Source of the DNA: Lytechinus variegatus
Lineage: Eukaryota > Echinodermata > Echinoidea > Temnopleuroida > Toxopneustidae
Direction of reading: 5' to 3'
Assembly: GCF_018143015.1 (NCBI RefSeq)
Contig: NC_054741.1
Span: forward strand, 13,019,736 to 13,083,735
DNA: 64,000 bases
Below are positions 34,753 through 44,250 of this stretch, piece after piece; within the stretch, counting starts at the first letter, position 1, and every line of letters begins with the position of its first letter. The notes under the pieces are model-generated. The model did not search any database. It was not told the DNA's origin and worked only from the letters and a program-made list of their open reading frames with translations. The translations under genes and the position numbers were made by a program.

Positions 34753-35753
34753 CAGCGTTCTCGCCAGAAAAAAATTTACCCATGTCGGGGACTTGTGCTG
34801 CCACTCCTGGGGGGTGGGAGCGGGAGGGGGGGTTCACCCCTCCCACGCGGAGCGCAGAAGCGACGGCCTTTTCATCAAATAGAGATGCTAAGGAAGCCCC
34901 ATTGTGGCGTATTTTTAAGCCCACACAAATGCACATAAATGCAGATACTTGCCGTTCAGTCCAAAGAAAGAGAAAAAAAAGCCTATGCTTGCGAAGAATG
35001 AAGGCAAACAAGCTATTTCGTGGGAAGAGTAAGTTTTCTTCTTTTTTTTTATGTTTATAAAGTTTGAATTCCGAAAATCATCGTCGATACACAAATATGG
35101 GCAAAGGCTCTTGGAAATCACGAAATGCATTCAACTTCGGAACAAAACAGCGTTCATGATTGAGGGTCATGTGATATGTAATGGAGTTGGTCAATAGAGT
35201 CGAGACGCGTCATCCAACTTAATTCGCTGAGCTAGCTGAGCGCATGCGTGTGGCTTTCATGCACAATTGCACATACACAAATGCAAAATATATCACGGAC
35301 ACTTCCTAGTGATTTACGACTGTGTGTTCCAACACCAAACAACGTAATGGCGTGTAGATCGACATGTAAGTTTTGTGTGAGTCTGTGATCTGACGTTTCA
35401 CCATGGAGCATAGCCGGTGTGATGTGCGGGGCAAACGGGGGAATAGGCAACGGAACGACCGTACCGTGCCGTCATATGCCCGCAATAGCAGCCACGAGCT
35501 AGCTGGGCGCCTTGCCACTTTCCTAGCCGTAGTAGGCCTGTAAGTGGTCTTAAGTTGGTGGGACTTTGGCGCAACCCGATAAATGAAGTTGATATCACTA
35601 TGATGAGTTCATGGAGTGTATTATTTTTTTCTGAATATTTCCATTTAATTTTTCCACGCATGTCGCTGAAATTTTACGCATGGTTCCACTTGGTCTCCAT
35701 TTCCGCACGCATGGTGTTTGAACCATGCGTATTATACCCTGGCGAGAACGCTG
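34753..35753. mobile_element. hAT-like non-autonomous transposon with perfect 8-bp target duplication
   Basis: The 15-bp inverted ends CAGCGTTCTCGCCAG / CTGGCGAGAACGCTG are perfect and flanked by CTGATCAG on both sides (34745-34752, 35754-35761). CAG ends and an 8-bp duplication are hAT hallmarks. The 1001-bp interior has CpG-rich stretches and only short ORFs, so it is non-autonomous. Confidence 0.88.
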
Positions 35754-36360
35754 CTGATCAGTAAAGTACTCGTTCACTGTTCTTTCAAACTTTGAGTTCC
35801 CCAAATTCCCCTTTTTAAAGGTATGATCAGTACACTCAAATATAATAACAAAAGCCCAGGGCCCATAATCATAACATCTTGAAGGGGAAGTTTACCCTGA
35901 CAAGAAGTTGGTTTTAATAAAAGCAGGAAAGTACAGAAAATATATAAAAGAATCTTGAAGGAATATTGGCCCTGGTCTTTGAAATTAGGGTTCTTAAACT
36001 TCCTAATGATAACATCTCAATAACTCTCCTTAGTTGGTTGGTGAAGGAACAATAGCTGCGTTCAAATATGCACAATGTAAACATTTGTTATGCACACCAT
36101 ATCGAGTGTGGATCTTGCAGGTTGGCTGTCTTGATAAATATTTTTTCTTTGTTTATTTTTTTTGCAATTGTAATATACATGCATTTTTTTGTATTTTTTC
36201 CCTGCCCCCCCCAAAAAAAAAATAGTGTTCAGTTTACTAAAAGGGCTACTTTGGATACTAAAACAAAACAAACTAGATTTTAATTTGTCATGAGGATGAA
36301 TTAGGTGGTCTTTCATTATTTCCAGCAGAGCTGAGTAATATATACATGTATATTCGAAAT

Positions 36361-37133
36361 AAAAGGTCAAGTCCACCCCAGAAAACTTTTGATTTGAATA
36401 AATTGAGAAAAATCAAATTAGCATAACACTGATAAGTTCATCGAAATCGGATGTAAAATAAAAAAAGTTATGACATTTTAAAATTTCACTTATTTTCACA
36501 AAACGGTTATATACACAACTCAGTGACATGCAAATGAGACAGACGATGATGTCCCTCGCTCACTATATTATTTTTTCAATTCTACAATATTTCATTTTTT
36601 ACGGATTTGACAATAATACCTTGGTCACATTTGCTCTACGGCGGCCATACGGCGAGTTGTTTTATTCATTTCTATTCAAACCATCTACATGTATGTATAC
36701 ATGTAGCTGGTACAAAAAAATGTTAAAACAGCCGTTTTCGACTCGCCATACGGCCGCCGTAGAACAAATGTGACCGAGGTATACTATAAGGACCACCTTG
36801 ACTGAACCATACAGTATTAAATCATGGTTATTCCACATATTCAGGGACAAATTAATCGTTGTTTTACTTGACAATGAGGAGAAAATTTGAATATTTCAAT
36901 TTATATAACAAAATACAAAAGAAATAGGGAGTGGATGACATCATCAGTTTCCTCATTTGCACACCCACCATACATTGTATGTGCATAACTGTTTTGTGAA
37001 AAATAAGCAAAGCTTTGAAATGTCATAACTTTATGATTTAGATCACATTTTGGTGAAATTTTCAGTATTATGCTTGTTGGATTTTTCTCTTTTTATTTGT
37101 ATAAACTTTTTGTTGGGGTGGACTTGTCCTTTA
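36361..37133. mobile_element. Long-armed MITE, GGTGGACTTGTCC family, copy C, interrupted
   Basis: The same arms as copy B: AAAGGTCAAGTCCACCCC at the left, GGGGTGGACTTGTCCTTTAA at the right. Its centre is split by an unrelated inverted-repeat element at 36616-36782. Copy B reads straight through at the matching place. Confidence 0.8.
36616..36782. mobile_element. MITE nested inside copy C
   Basis: About 40-bp inverted ends with few mismatches: ATACCTTGGTCACATTTG onward on the left, and the complement ending GTGACCGAGGTAT on the right. The subterminal part is CGGCGG-rich. Target duplication is not clear. Confidence 0.8.
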
Positions 37134-37164
37134 ATTATAGGAAATTCCAGGATGAAGATCAAAA

Positions 37165-37385
37165 GACAAAAAAAAAAAAAAAACTCTGGAACAATCTCCC
37201 CATCTCCATCCGTTATGCATCCACTGTCGAATCTTTCAAAACACTCCTCAAATCTTACCTCATTAAGCAGTCCTCTTAATTCCATATCCTGATCTCTCTC
37301 ACTGTATTTTGCTAAATTCTTTTTTTCTTTCCAATGCGCTTAGAAACTGTTGTATTAAGCGCTATATATAAATGTTGATTATTAT
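37165..37385 (+). pseudogene. 5'-truncated LINE 3' end (CR1/L2/Jockey-like)
   Basis: 37184-37279 encodes WNNLPISIRYASTVESFKTL and continues to a stop. This is the conserved C-terminal tail of non-LTR reverse transcriptases. It is followed by GCGCTTAGAAACTGTTGTAT, AAGCGCTATATATAAATG and ATT repeats, a typical 3' UTR tail. Only the last 32 codons survive. Confidence 0.75.
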
Positions 37386-37554
37386 TATTTATTTTTTTTA
37401 ACAAGAAAAAAAAAAGGGGGGGGGGGTTCCAACCAGGGACCCTCACTTGACAAGGCAGACATGTTCCTCATTCAACCACAATATTTCCCATAAGCAATAA
37501 ACATGATGAATGAAACTTAATCTCAAATTATAGACTAATCTGGTAAAAGACTTA

Positions 37555-37650
37555 GATAAATAAATAAATAAATAAGTAATTAAATAAATCAATAAATAGA
37601 TAAATAAGTAATTGAATAAATAAATGAAATCAATCAATCAATCATAAGGG
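37555..37650. repeat. AAAT/AATC simple-sequence tract
   Basis: Imperfect tetranucleotide repeats (ATAAATAAATAA, CAATCAATCAAT). The minus-strand Ile/Tyr/Leu-rich ORF over it is an artefact. Confidence 0.85.
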
Positions 37651-37919
37651 AGAAGTTTGATGAATTCATGAAAAGTGTCTAGTAATACAATCCACTAGTT
37701 ACCATACCATGATCCATGTCACAACTCACAGATTTACAGCTTTTACACCAAGGCAATAAATGGCCATGATGGCATACAACATCAGTGATATTGTAAAAAA
37801 AGGGAATCTGATGATCTCTGCAACAAAATGACATCTAGTTACATTTTGGAGGAATCAGCCAAGATCTAGTCTAGATTTGTATGTATAATCTAGACTCTAG
37901 TAATTGTGGCAATGCCTGC

Positions 37920-38445
37920 ATTTTTTTTTCTTTTGCATAAAATTTAAGGTGGAAGCACTTGCTCACTGCCAAAATCCTGCCTGTGTGGAATCTAAGACTA
38001 TGGTATGCCAATGCAGTACCCAACACTGCTTTAAAAATCATTAAAATAACACTTGTGTGACCCAAAATACTAATTTCTATACAGCTGCAATTTATTTTTC
38101 ATTAGTAACTTGGGAGTTGGGAATGATTTTTGCATTCACCAGAGAACTCCAAAACTTGAATTTTGAGCATATTTTTAGGTACACCCGCTATTGGTGGAAG
38201 TAATATGGCAAGAAAATTTTCATTTTTAATCTCTAGATCTAATGTTAAGGTCTATTTTTAACTTAGAAAATATAATCAAAAGAATGAAAGCCAATGATGA
38301 TTAGCTGTAGATCTGATAGAATCTGACAGTATCAGACAATGCAAGCATTTGTTCCAATGAAAAAGAATATAACGCCAAACATTGCCAACTTATTTTGCCA
38401 CACATGGTCATAGAGTACCATAGTTAAGTTACAGAGAACAAATAC
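37920..38445 (-). repeat. Dispersed 500-bp repeat, copy 1 (minus)
   Basis: The reverse complement matches 44550-45060 along its length (TTGGCAATGTTTGG, ACAAATGCTTG, AACTTGAATTTTGAGC, GCATTGGCATACCAT). A short third piece lies at 63350-63440. Nature unknown; no coding capacity. Confidence 0.7.
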
Positions 38446-38630
38446 TGAAATAGATCATAATAAGTTGTTCATTAAATGAATGAGTGGGTGAACAGCTGTG
38501 AATGGAAGTTCGCCTAATATAAGAAAGTATTGCGTATTATATTATTACTGAATACATGATTATTGTAACTATTGAAGAAGCACTAATAAGAAGCAATTAT
38601 TATTATTATTATTGTCAGTAGAGGCGCATG

Positions 38631-39027
38631 GCCAATATGGGAGACTCTCTCCAATAGGGGAGACAATCTCCCACATTGGAGACTTGCTTTGCAAAAGGAC
38701 AAAAGAAACAACACCAACAAAAGCATGATTTTTTCCACCCAAAATTTTGTCTCACTGAGGTCAGAAGCCCATTTGTTTTGTGGGTGATTGACAACAAAAA
38801 TCCTTATCAAAACAAAAGTAGACGGTGAAAAGGGGTAATTTTTCATGAGGAATCTGCTTATCTCATTTTTATTTGCCGCCAAGGTAATCCTTTTGCCGCA
38901 AATGTAAACAAAGGAAATTGGTCTCCAAAACTGGAGACTGTCTCTGAAATTGGATACCCAAATTCTTCACAAAAGTCTCTGATATTGGAGATAATCTCCC
39001 ACATTGGAGACAGTCTCCAATATTGGC
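38631..39027. mobile_element. MITE built from GGAGA / TCTCC palindromes
   Basis: Left end GCCAATATGGGAGACTCTCT and right end GTCTCCAATATTGGC are inverted. Each end contains three to four TCTCCAATATTGGAGA-like palindromic units. Confidence 0.75.
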
Positions 39028-39871
39028 TGTTTGTGATCATCATTAAAGTGTTTGGTAATAGGGCCTATAAGAAAGTGATGAAATGGAAAATAGGGCAAGG
39101 GACACTCATTCTATGAACAAACAAGGTTAGGGATGGAGACGGGTGCCCAGCTGACACTTGAATGAAGTTGAAGCCTTCTTTTTTGTCTTTGGATTCAATA
39201 GCTGTAAATAATCATCTTCTATTTTGATCTCTATAATATTTCCTTACATTTTTTTTAATTATAAATTGATGAAACTTCACGTTTAATTTTTCCAAATGAT
39301 TTTCTAAAATTTATCATCCGGACACACAACCTGTCAGGACACAACAACTGAGTTTAGAGCTCAACTCTAGCACCGTAGCTTGGCCAGGAGTTGGCCCTAG
39401 CCTGGCGGCGGAGCTCCATGGCCCTGGCCTGTTGTTAGCGCTGTGAATACAAAGAACAAACCACACACACGAATGAGAGAGGCTATAATTCAATAAATCT
39501 TCATAATAATAATGCGAATTACACATGGAATATCCAATCACACACTGCAAACTGTAAAGGGCAATTTCTTTTTCAACAATTCTAATATTATCTCACCTTA
39601 ATCGGCATCAAGAGAAAATGGTATTTCCAAGATCAAGAAGGAGCTTCCTTGCGCTGCAGTTTGGTACCGTTCAATTCATCAAAGGAACTTACATTAGAAG
39701 ACATCTCAATCCAGTGAGTTTCAATTTCCGTAGGATCAGGGAAATGGGTTCTGAGAAGGATTTTGATGATGTGACTAGTTCTGTATGCGAGGGAGCGTAG
39801 AGGGAGCATAGCGACCGAGCAAAAGCAATTACAAATGCTCGAGAAAGATTTTCATAACCATTTCATTAATG

Positions 39872-41296
39872 CAGGCGCGTAGCCAGGGGGGGCGGTCGCC
39901 CCCCCAAAAACGTCCCCAAAAAGAAAAAAAAAGGGAAAAAAGGAGAGGAGAAAAGGAAAAGGGAAGGGAGGAAAGGGAAGAAAGGTAGCTTTGTGTTTTT
40001 TCTATTTATTCTTTATTTTTTTCTCAAAAGAGAAACTCCTTCACTCTTCTTGCTCTAAATTCATATATGAATTTTGCTTCCGCGCTGCGCGCGGTTAAGT
40101 GACAATATTGAAGTTCTCCATTGTTCCCCCACCTTTTCTCTAACCCTGTTTTTCCACCTCAGCTATGTGCTTCTTGCCAGTTAAAATTGTATACATTAGG
40201 GCATGAATTTGAATAAGGTTAGGCCGAAGTAAATATATGAAGTTATCTTTTTTTTCGATTGATCGCGCAACTTCTGGTCTGGTCGGCTCCGAGCGGGTAA
40301 AATCTTTATATCAGTTTCTGCCGTCACCTCCATAAAGTCAGCTTCTCCCGCTTTTCAGCTCATTACTATAAACAACCATAATTTGGGGGCAAACAGGTTC
40401 CTAATTTAAAAAGAGGAAGGTATGGAATTCGTGTCGTATTAAATAAAAAAGTACAATATTTTTTTTATCAAATTGTATTAAACTTCATGTCATTTCCCTG
40501 TATACATTCATCTCCTGTCCTGTTTTGCGCCCTCAGTTTGAAATTTTGAATGACACTTAAGTTTCTTTATATTCAAAATGAAGCGGTTCAGGATAAGTAA
40601 AAAAAAATAATCATCCTTTATTATATAGATAGATAATTTCAATAAATCACAGAAGTTTCAACTTTATGCGCACTATTTTCCTTGTAATGAAGTTCAATAA
40701 TCTTAGAAAATCAATTGAATTAGAGACGATTGGGTATTAGAGATATATACATTTGATGAAACGTCCGCCCTTTGAAATTTCAGAGTTTCATTGCTCTGCG
40801 CGGGGAGGAATATCTTCCTCTACCAATCTTCTCCTCTGTTTTGCGAGTTAAAAATATGCACTGATGCTAAATTGTTTGTAATCAAATCTGATCTTTCCAA
40901 AGAAAGTTTCAATATATCTTTGAGAATACCCTTTTCTCGGGACCCTTTTTATGGCAAGAAAATTTGATAAATCACTTTAGCTTCCGCGCTTCGCGCTGAG
41001 TTATCATTTTAATTTCCTCCATTGTATACCTCTTTTGTGCGTTTACAATCACTTTTGAAAACAAGGTTCAAAATCGCAATATAGTCAACCGAATTGGAGG
41101 TACTAGAGACAAGAGAAACGGCTCCTTTTCATTTTAATTTATGAAACACTAAAAGCTTCGCGCTTCGCGCGGGAGGGGGAAACTCCCCCTCCCTGCACCC
41201 ACCCCTAGGGAGCCCGCTTCGCGCGCTCTGTAAGTGTTGGCACGCTTCGCGTGCATTTACCGCCCCCTCCAAAATGAAATCCTGGCTACGCGGTTG
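39872..41296. mobile_element. hAT-like non-autonomous transposon, 8-bp target duplication, GCGCTTCGCGC motifs
   Basis: Ends CAGGCGCGTAGCCAGG / CCTGGCTACGCGGTTG are inverted, flanked by CATTAATG (39864-39871, 41297-41304). The interior has a purine-rich block (39915-39990) and several GC palindromes (about 40080, 40985, 41155, 41217, 41243). No transposase ORF. Confidence 0.85.
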
Positions 41297-41559
41297 CATT
41301 AATGTTGTTTAAACACCCATCAGGCCCATATTGGTGTCTAATGTAATGTAGATGAGGGCATAGCATGTGTTTTCACTTCACAATAAGTTAAGTGGGATAA
41401 TTCAAGAGGGGGCTTGCAATAATGTTACCCTTTCCAGCTGGCATTTCATTTATTTATACGGGAGAGAGCCAAATGAAAGAGCAAAAATTCCTACTTGCAA
41501 AAGAGATATTTTTGATTTACAGAGATAAGACCTAGATCTATAACGTAATAGGTATAATA

Positions 41560-41980
41560 GAATATGGTAGTGGTGGGGTTTTTGATGTCATATTGGTACC
41601 ACCCCGGGGGGGGGGGGGGCACTCGACCAAAATGAAGTGGTATAGGGTGTGCCGCGGGCGAGACAAAAAACGGGGGCCTTGGAACGGGCTTATTGTAAAA
41701 AGGAGGGTCCTCGGAACGGGCTTCGGAACTACTATTTTGTGAAAACGGGGGTCCTAGCTTGGAACGGATCGCCAGCTCGTCTAGATCTGGACCTTTGTGG
41801 TTATTTGTTTGGAAAACCCTGCATGCCGATTCACCGCTCTCAGATTGAGCGCGCCGGAGTTTTGGATATTTTTTTTCACCCCACCCAATCCGAAATAATA
41901 TGGATCGACAACCGTAACTTAAACAGGGGCAGCAATCCTGGGGGCGAGGCGGAGTATTTTACTTTGAAGTACTGAAAAGT
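41560..41980 (+). repeat. GC-rich repeat with CGGGGGTCCT / GGAACGGGCTT units
   Basis: A poly-G run, then tandem-like GGAACGGGCTT and GGGGGTCCT motifs. The 108-residue ORF it carries shows no domain and is probably repeat-derived. Confidence 0.5.
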
Positions 41981-42279
41981 GCCCAGTTTTAAGAAAGAAA
42001 AAATAATGTTTTCTGTATCCAGATGTTATTTTGAGAGGGAGAGTGTAAAGTTTTGATTTTAGAGCACTTGAAGACATAAAATGGAATACTGCATGGATTA
42101 TTCAATACATACATACACAAATATATTTATTTTTTCTTTGTAGTTGATTTTTTTGTGGGGGGCGGGAAGGGGGTACTGGCTTCAGTCCTCAAACCTCCCC
42201 CTGAACCGCGCCTGGCGATAAGTCTATTACTGCTCTCATGAGACCTATTAAGAAAAAGCCCAGAAGGATCATTTACCCA

Positions 42280-43070
42280 GTGGCGTAGCTAGGATTTTTT
42301 TCTGCGGGGGTGGGGGGGCACTGGGGGTCCTTGCTTTTTCAGGGGGGGGGGGGCACCGGCCATTTTTTCCGGTGTGTGTGTGCCACAAGGGCGGATCCGA
42401 CTTTCGCCAATAGGGGACGGGGCCCGAAATTATCTTCACCTATATTTTCCCAGATCAGTCGCTTATAGTTTCATTCTTATGAAACAACATAAACATGAAG
42501 TAATCTCATAAGCCTTATAAAAAGTGCGAGCGCGAACCGCGAGCGATTTTTTTTTTTTACTTTCATGTATTTTTAAAAATTTAATATTCTGGGCAATGTT
42601 ATGTGTGATCCTGAACAAGATTCGTATGTAACTAGATGGTTACTGCGAACGCCAAGCACGAGCAGAAATTTGTATTAACTGTTCTAGCATTATCGAAAAG
42701 GGACCTGTTAAGAACTGCCTACAGTTACCCACGAAGACGGTATATACTGCGAGCACAGAGCGCGAGCAAATTCTTTTGACATTCCGACCTAAAAAATGTT
42801 CATTCTAAGCACTTTTTGTATTAAAAAATGGGATAGGTATGTAAACTAAACACTTGATGTGAGCGCGAAGCGCGAGAGGAAGAAAATTTAGATTTATTTA
42901 TTTATTTTGTTGATATCATTTCTATAATCGTGACATTATCTGCAGTTCAATTCTGAACCATAATGGAAATTTTAGATTGTCTTGTACACCGATTTGTGAT
43001 ACATGTTTTCAACTTCCCCCTCTACTAATTTTGTTTTTTATGTAAGGTTTTACTGAGAGAATAAAACAAT
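42280..43070 (-). mobile_element. Composite remnant: one hAT-like end plus an inverted GGCGGATCCAG-family element
   Basis: 42280 reads CAGTGGCGTAGCTAGGA, a hAT-like terminus without a partner. At about 42389, AAGGGCGGATCCGACTTTCG and CCAATAGGGG match the reverse complement of the right end of the 52493-54579 element. Then GAGCGCGAAGCGCGAG-type palindromes recur near 42525, 42750 and 42860. The far end is not identifiable. Confidence 0.55.
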
Positions 43071-43119
43071 TTAATTTTGAATTACTGATAATTTTGTTTC
43101 GTTTGTGTGTGCTAAAACC

Positions 43120-43145
43120 ATCATACTTCTTGCAAGAAGTATGAT
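43120..43145. repeat. Perfect 26-bp palindrome
   Basis: ATCATACTTCTTG followed directly by its reverse complement with no loop. Confidence 0.85.
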
Positions 43146-44125
43146 AACTCCGACGGAGAATTTAAAGGCATAGTTAATTCTCCTTTCTCCTTTCTTCTCC
43201 TTCCTCGTCATAGGAGAGACCAACGTCTATACTTCTAGAAACATAAAATTCCCCTTTTACCAGAAAAGATTTCTCTTTGATCAAGACTTTCTCCCAAGGG
43301 GTTGACGCCAAAGTACCCTTAAAATGAGGAAAACAAAATTGACCCTAACATTGCTGTCAAGGCTTTCCCATTTTCAACCGGCAGGTTATATAGGGCTGCG
43401 TACGTCTCTCTTGCCCATTTCATGATGATCCCACTTTGCAAGAACACGCGGCTTCTTGATTTCTTTAAGTTCGATCGGGGTTCCAGCACTTATTAATCAT
43501 GAGGCTAATGAAGCTTGCCCCATGAACTTTGTACAGAGTTCATGTAGAGTATATACATGATATACCTGAAAATAATTATATCTAAATAAATCAAGTAATT
43601 CACCTTGAGCAAAATCCTGAAATTTTATCGAAAAAGTTAAGCAATATTCAAAGAAAACATTTATATGAACATCGTCATTAAAAAACATCAATGAATGTCA
43701 ATTAAAAATGAATTTTACTGTACCTAGCAGTATATCAACTTCCCCTTTAAGTGGTAATAATAACATCATCATTATTGGCTATATGAAATAGACTCTGTTT
43801 CATCAAAATGTCATAACTTCGATCGTTATTAGTTGCTCGATAATGATCGAATTCCCAGTGTTTTGTTTGTCAGATTTTTCTATATTATCTGTTTAAATCA
43901 TAGTCATCACTCAGTCTGCATGCATGCTCCGTCAGAAGTTCATGCAGTGAAGGTGTCAATTAAATTTCCTTACATTTTAGCCGGCGGGAGGAAGGATTCT
44001 GAAAGTGGGGAGAAGTAGCAGCAGCATAACATTATTATAAAAGTAAGCAATTTTCAGAGAAGATTGTAGCAGCCCCCATGCAGTTCCACCCCCCCCCCCG
44101 ATTTACATAAAATAATATTCACTGC

Positions 44126-44250
44126 AGTCAGCGCGCGAGCTCGTTTCAACTCCGCTGCGTATACTAGCTACGGTACTGTCGTATGTCGGAGTTGTACTTG
44201 TGACCAATCTTTGCAACCAATTTCCTATGAAATACTCTCGGGGGAAAACC
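44126..44250 (+). promoter_or_regulatory. Likely OTUD6B promoter / 5' UTR
   Basis: A local cluster of CpG (GCGCGCGAGCTCG, CCGCTGCGT, GTCGTATGTCGG) just upstream of the first coding exon, in otherwise AT-rich DNA. No TATA box is seen. Transcription start unknown. Confidence 0.4.

Larger units (their letters stand above)
25142..44126. other. Intergenic region between divergent SNX16 and OTUD6B
   Basis: About 19 kb with no convincing protein-coding gene. It must contain the SNX16 promoter and 5' exon(s), which I could not place. Recognisable content is listed separately: LINE tails, minisatellites, hAT-like elements, several MITEs and a dispersed 500-bp repeat. About 30760-32450 and 33550-34740 are AT-rich with nothing recognised. 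Confidence 0.7.

Noticed and set aside
41649..41975. 108-residue ORF
   Set aside because: Built over GC-rich repeat units (GGAACGGGCTT). No recognisable protein family.
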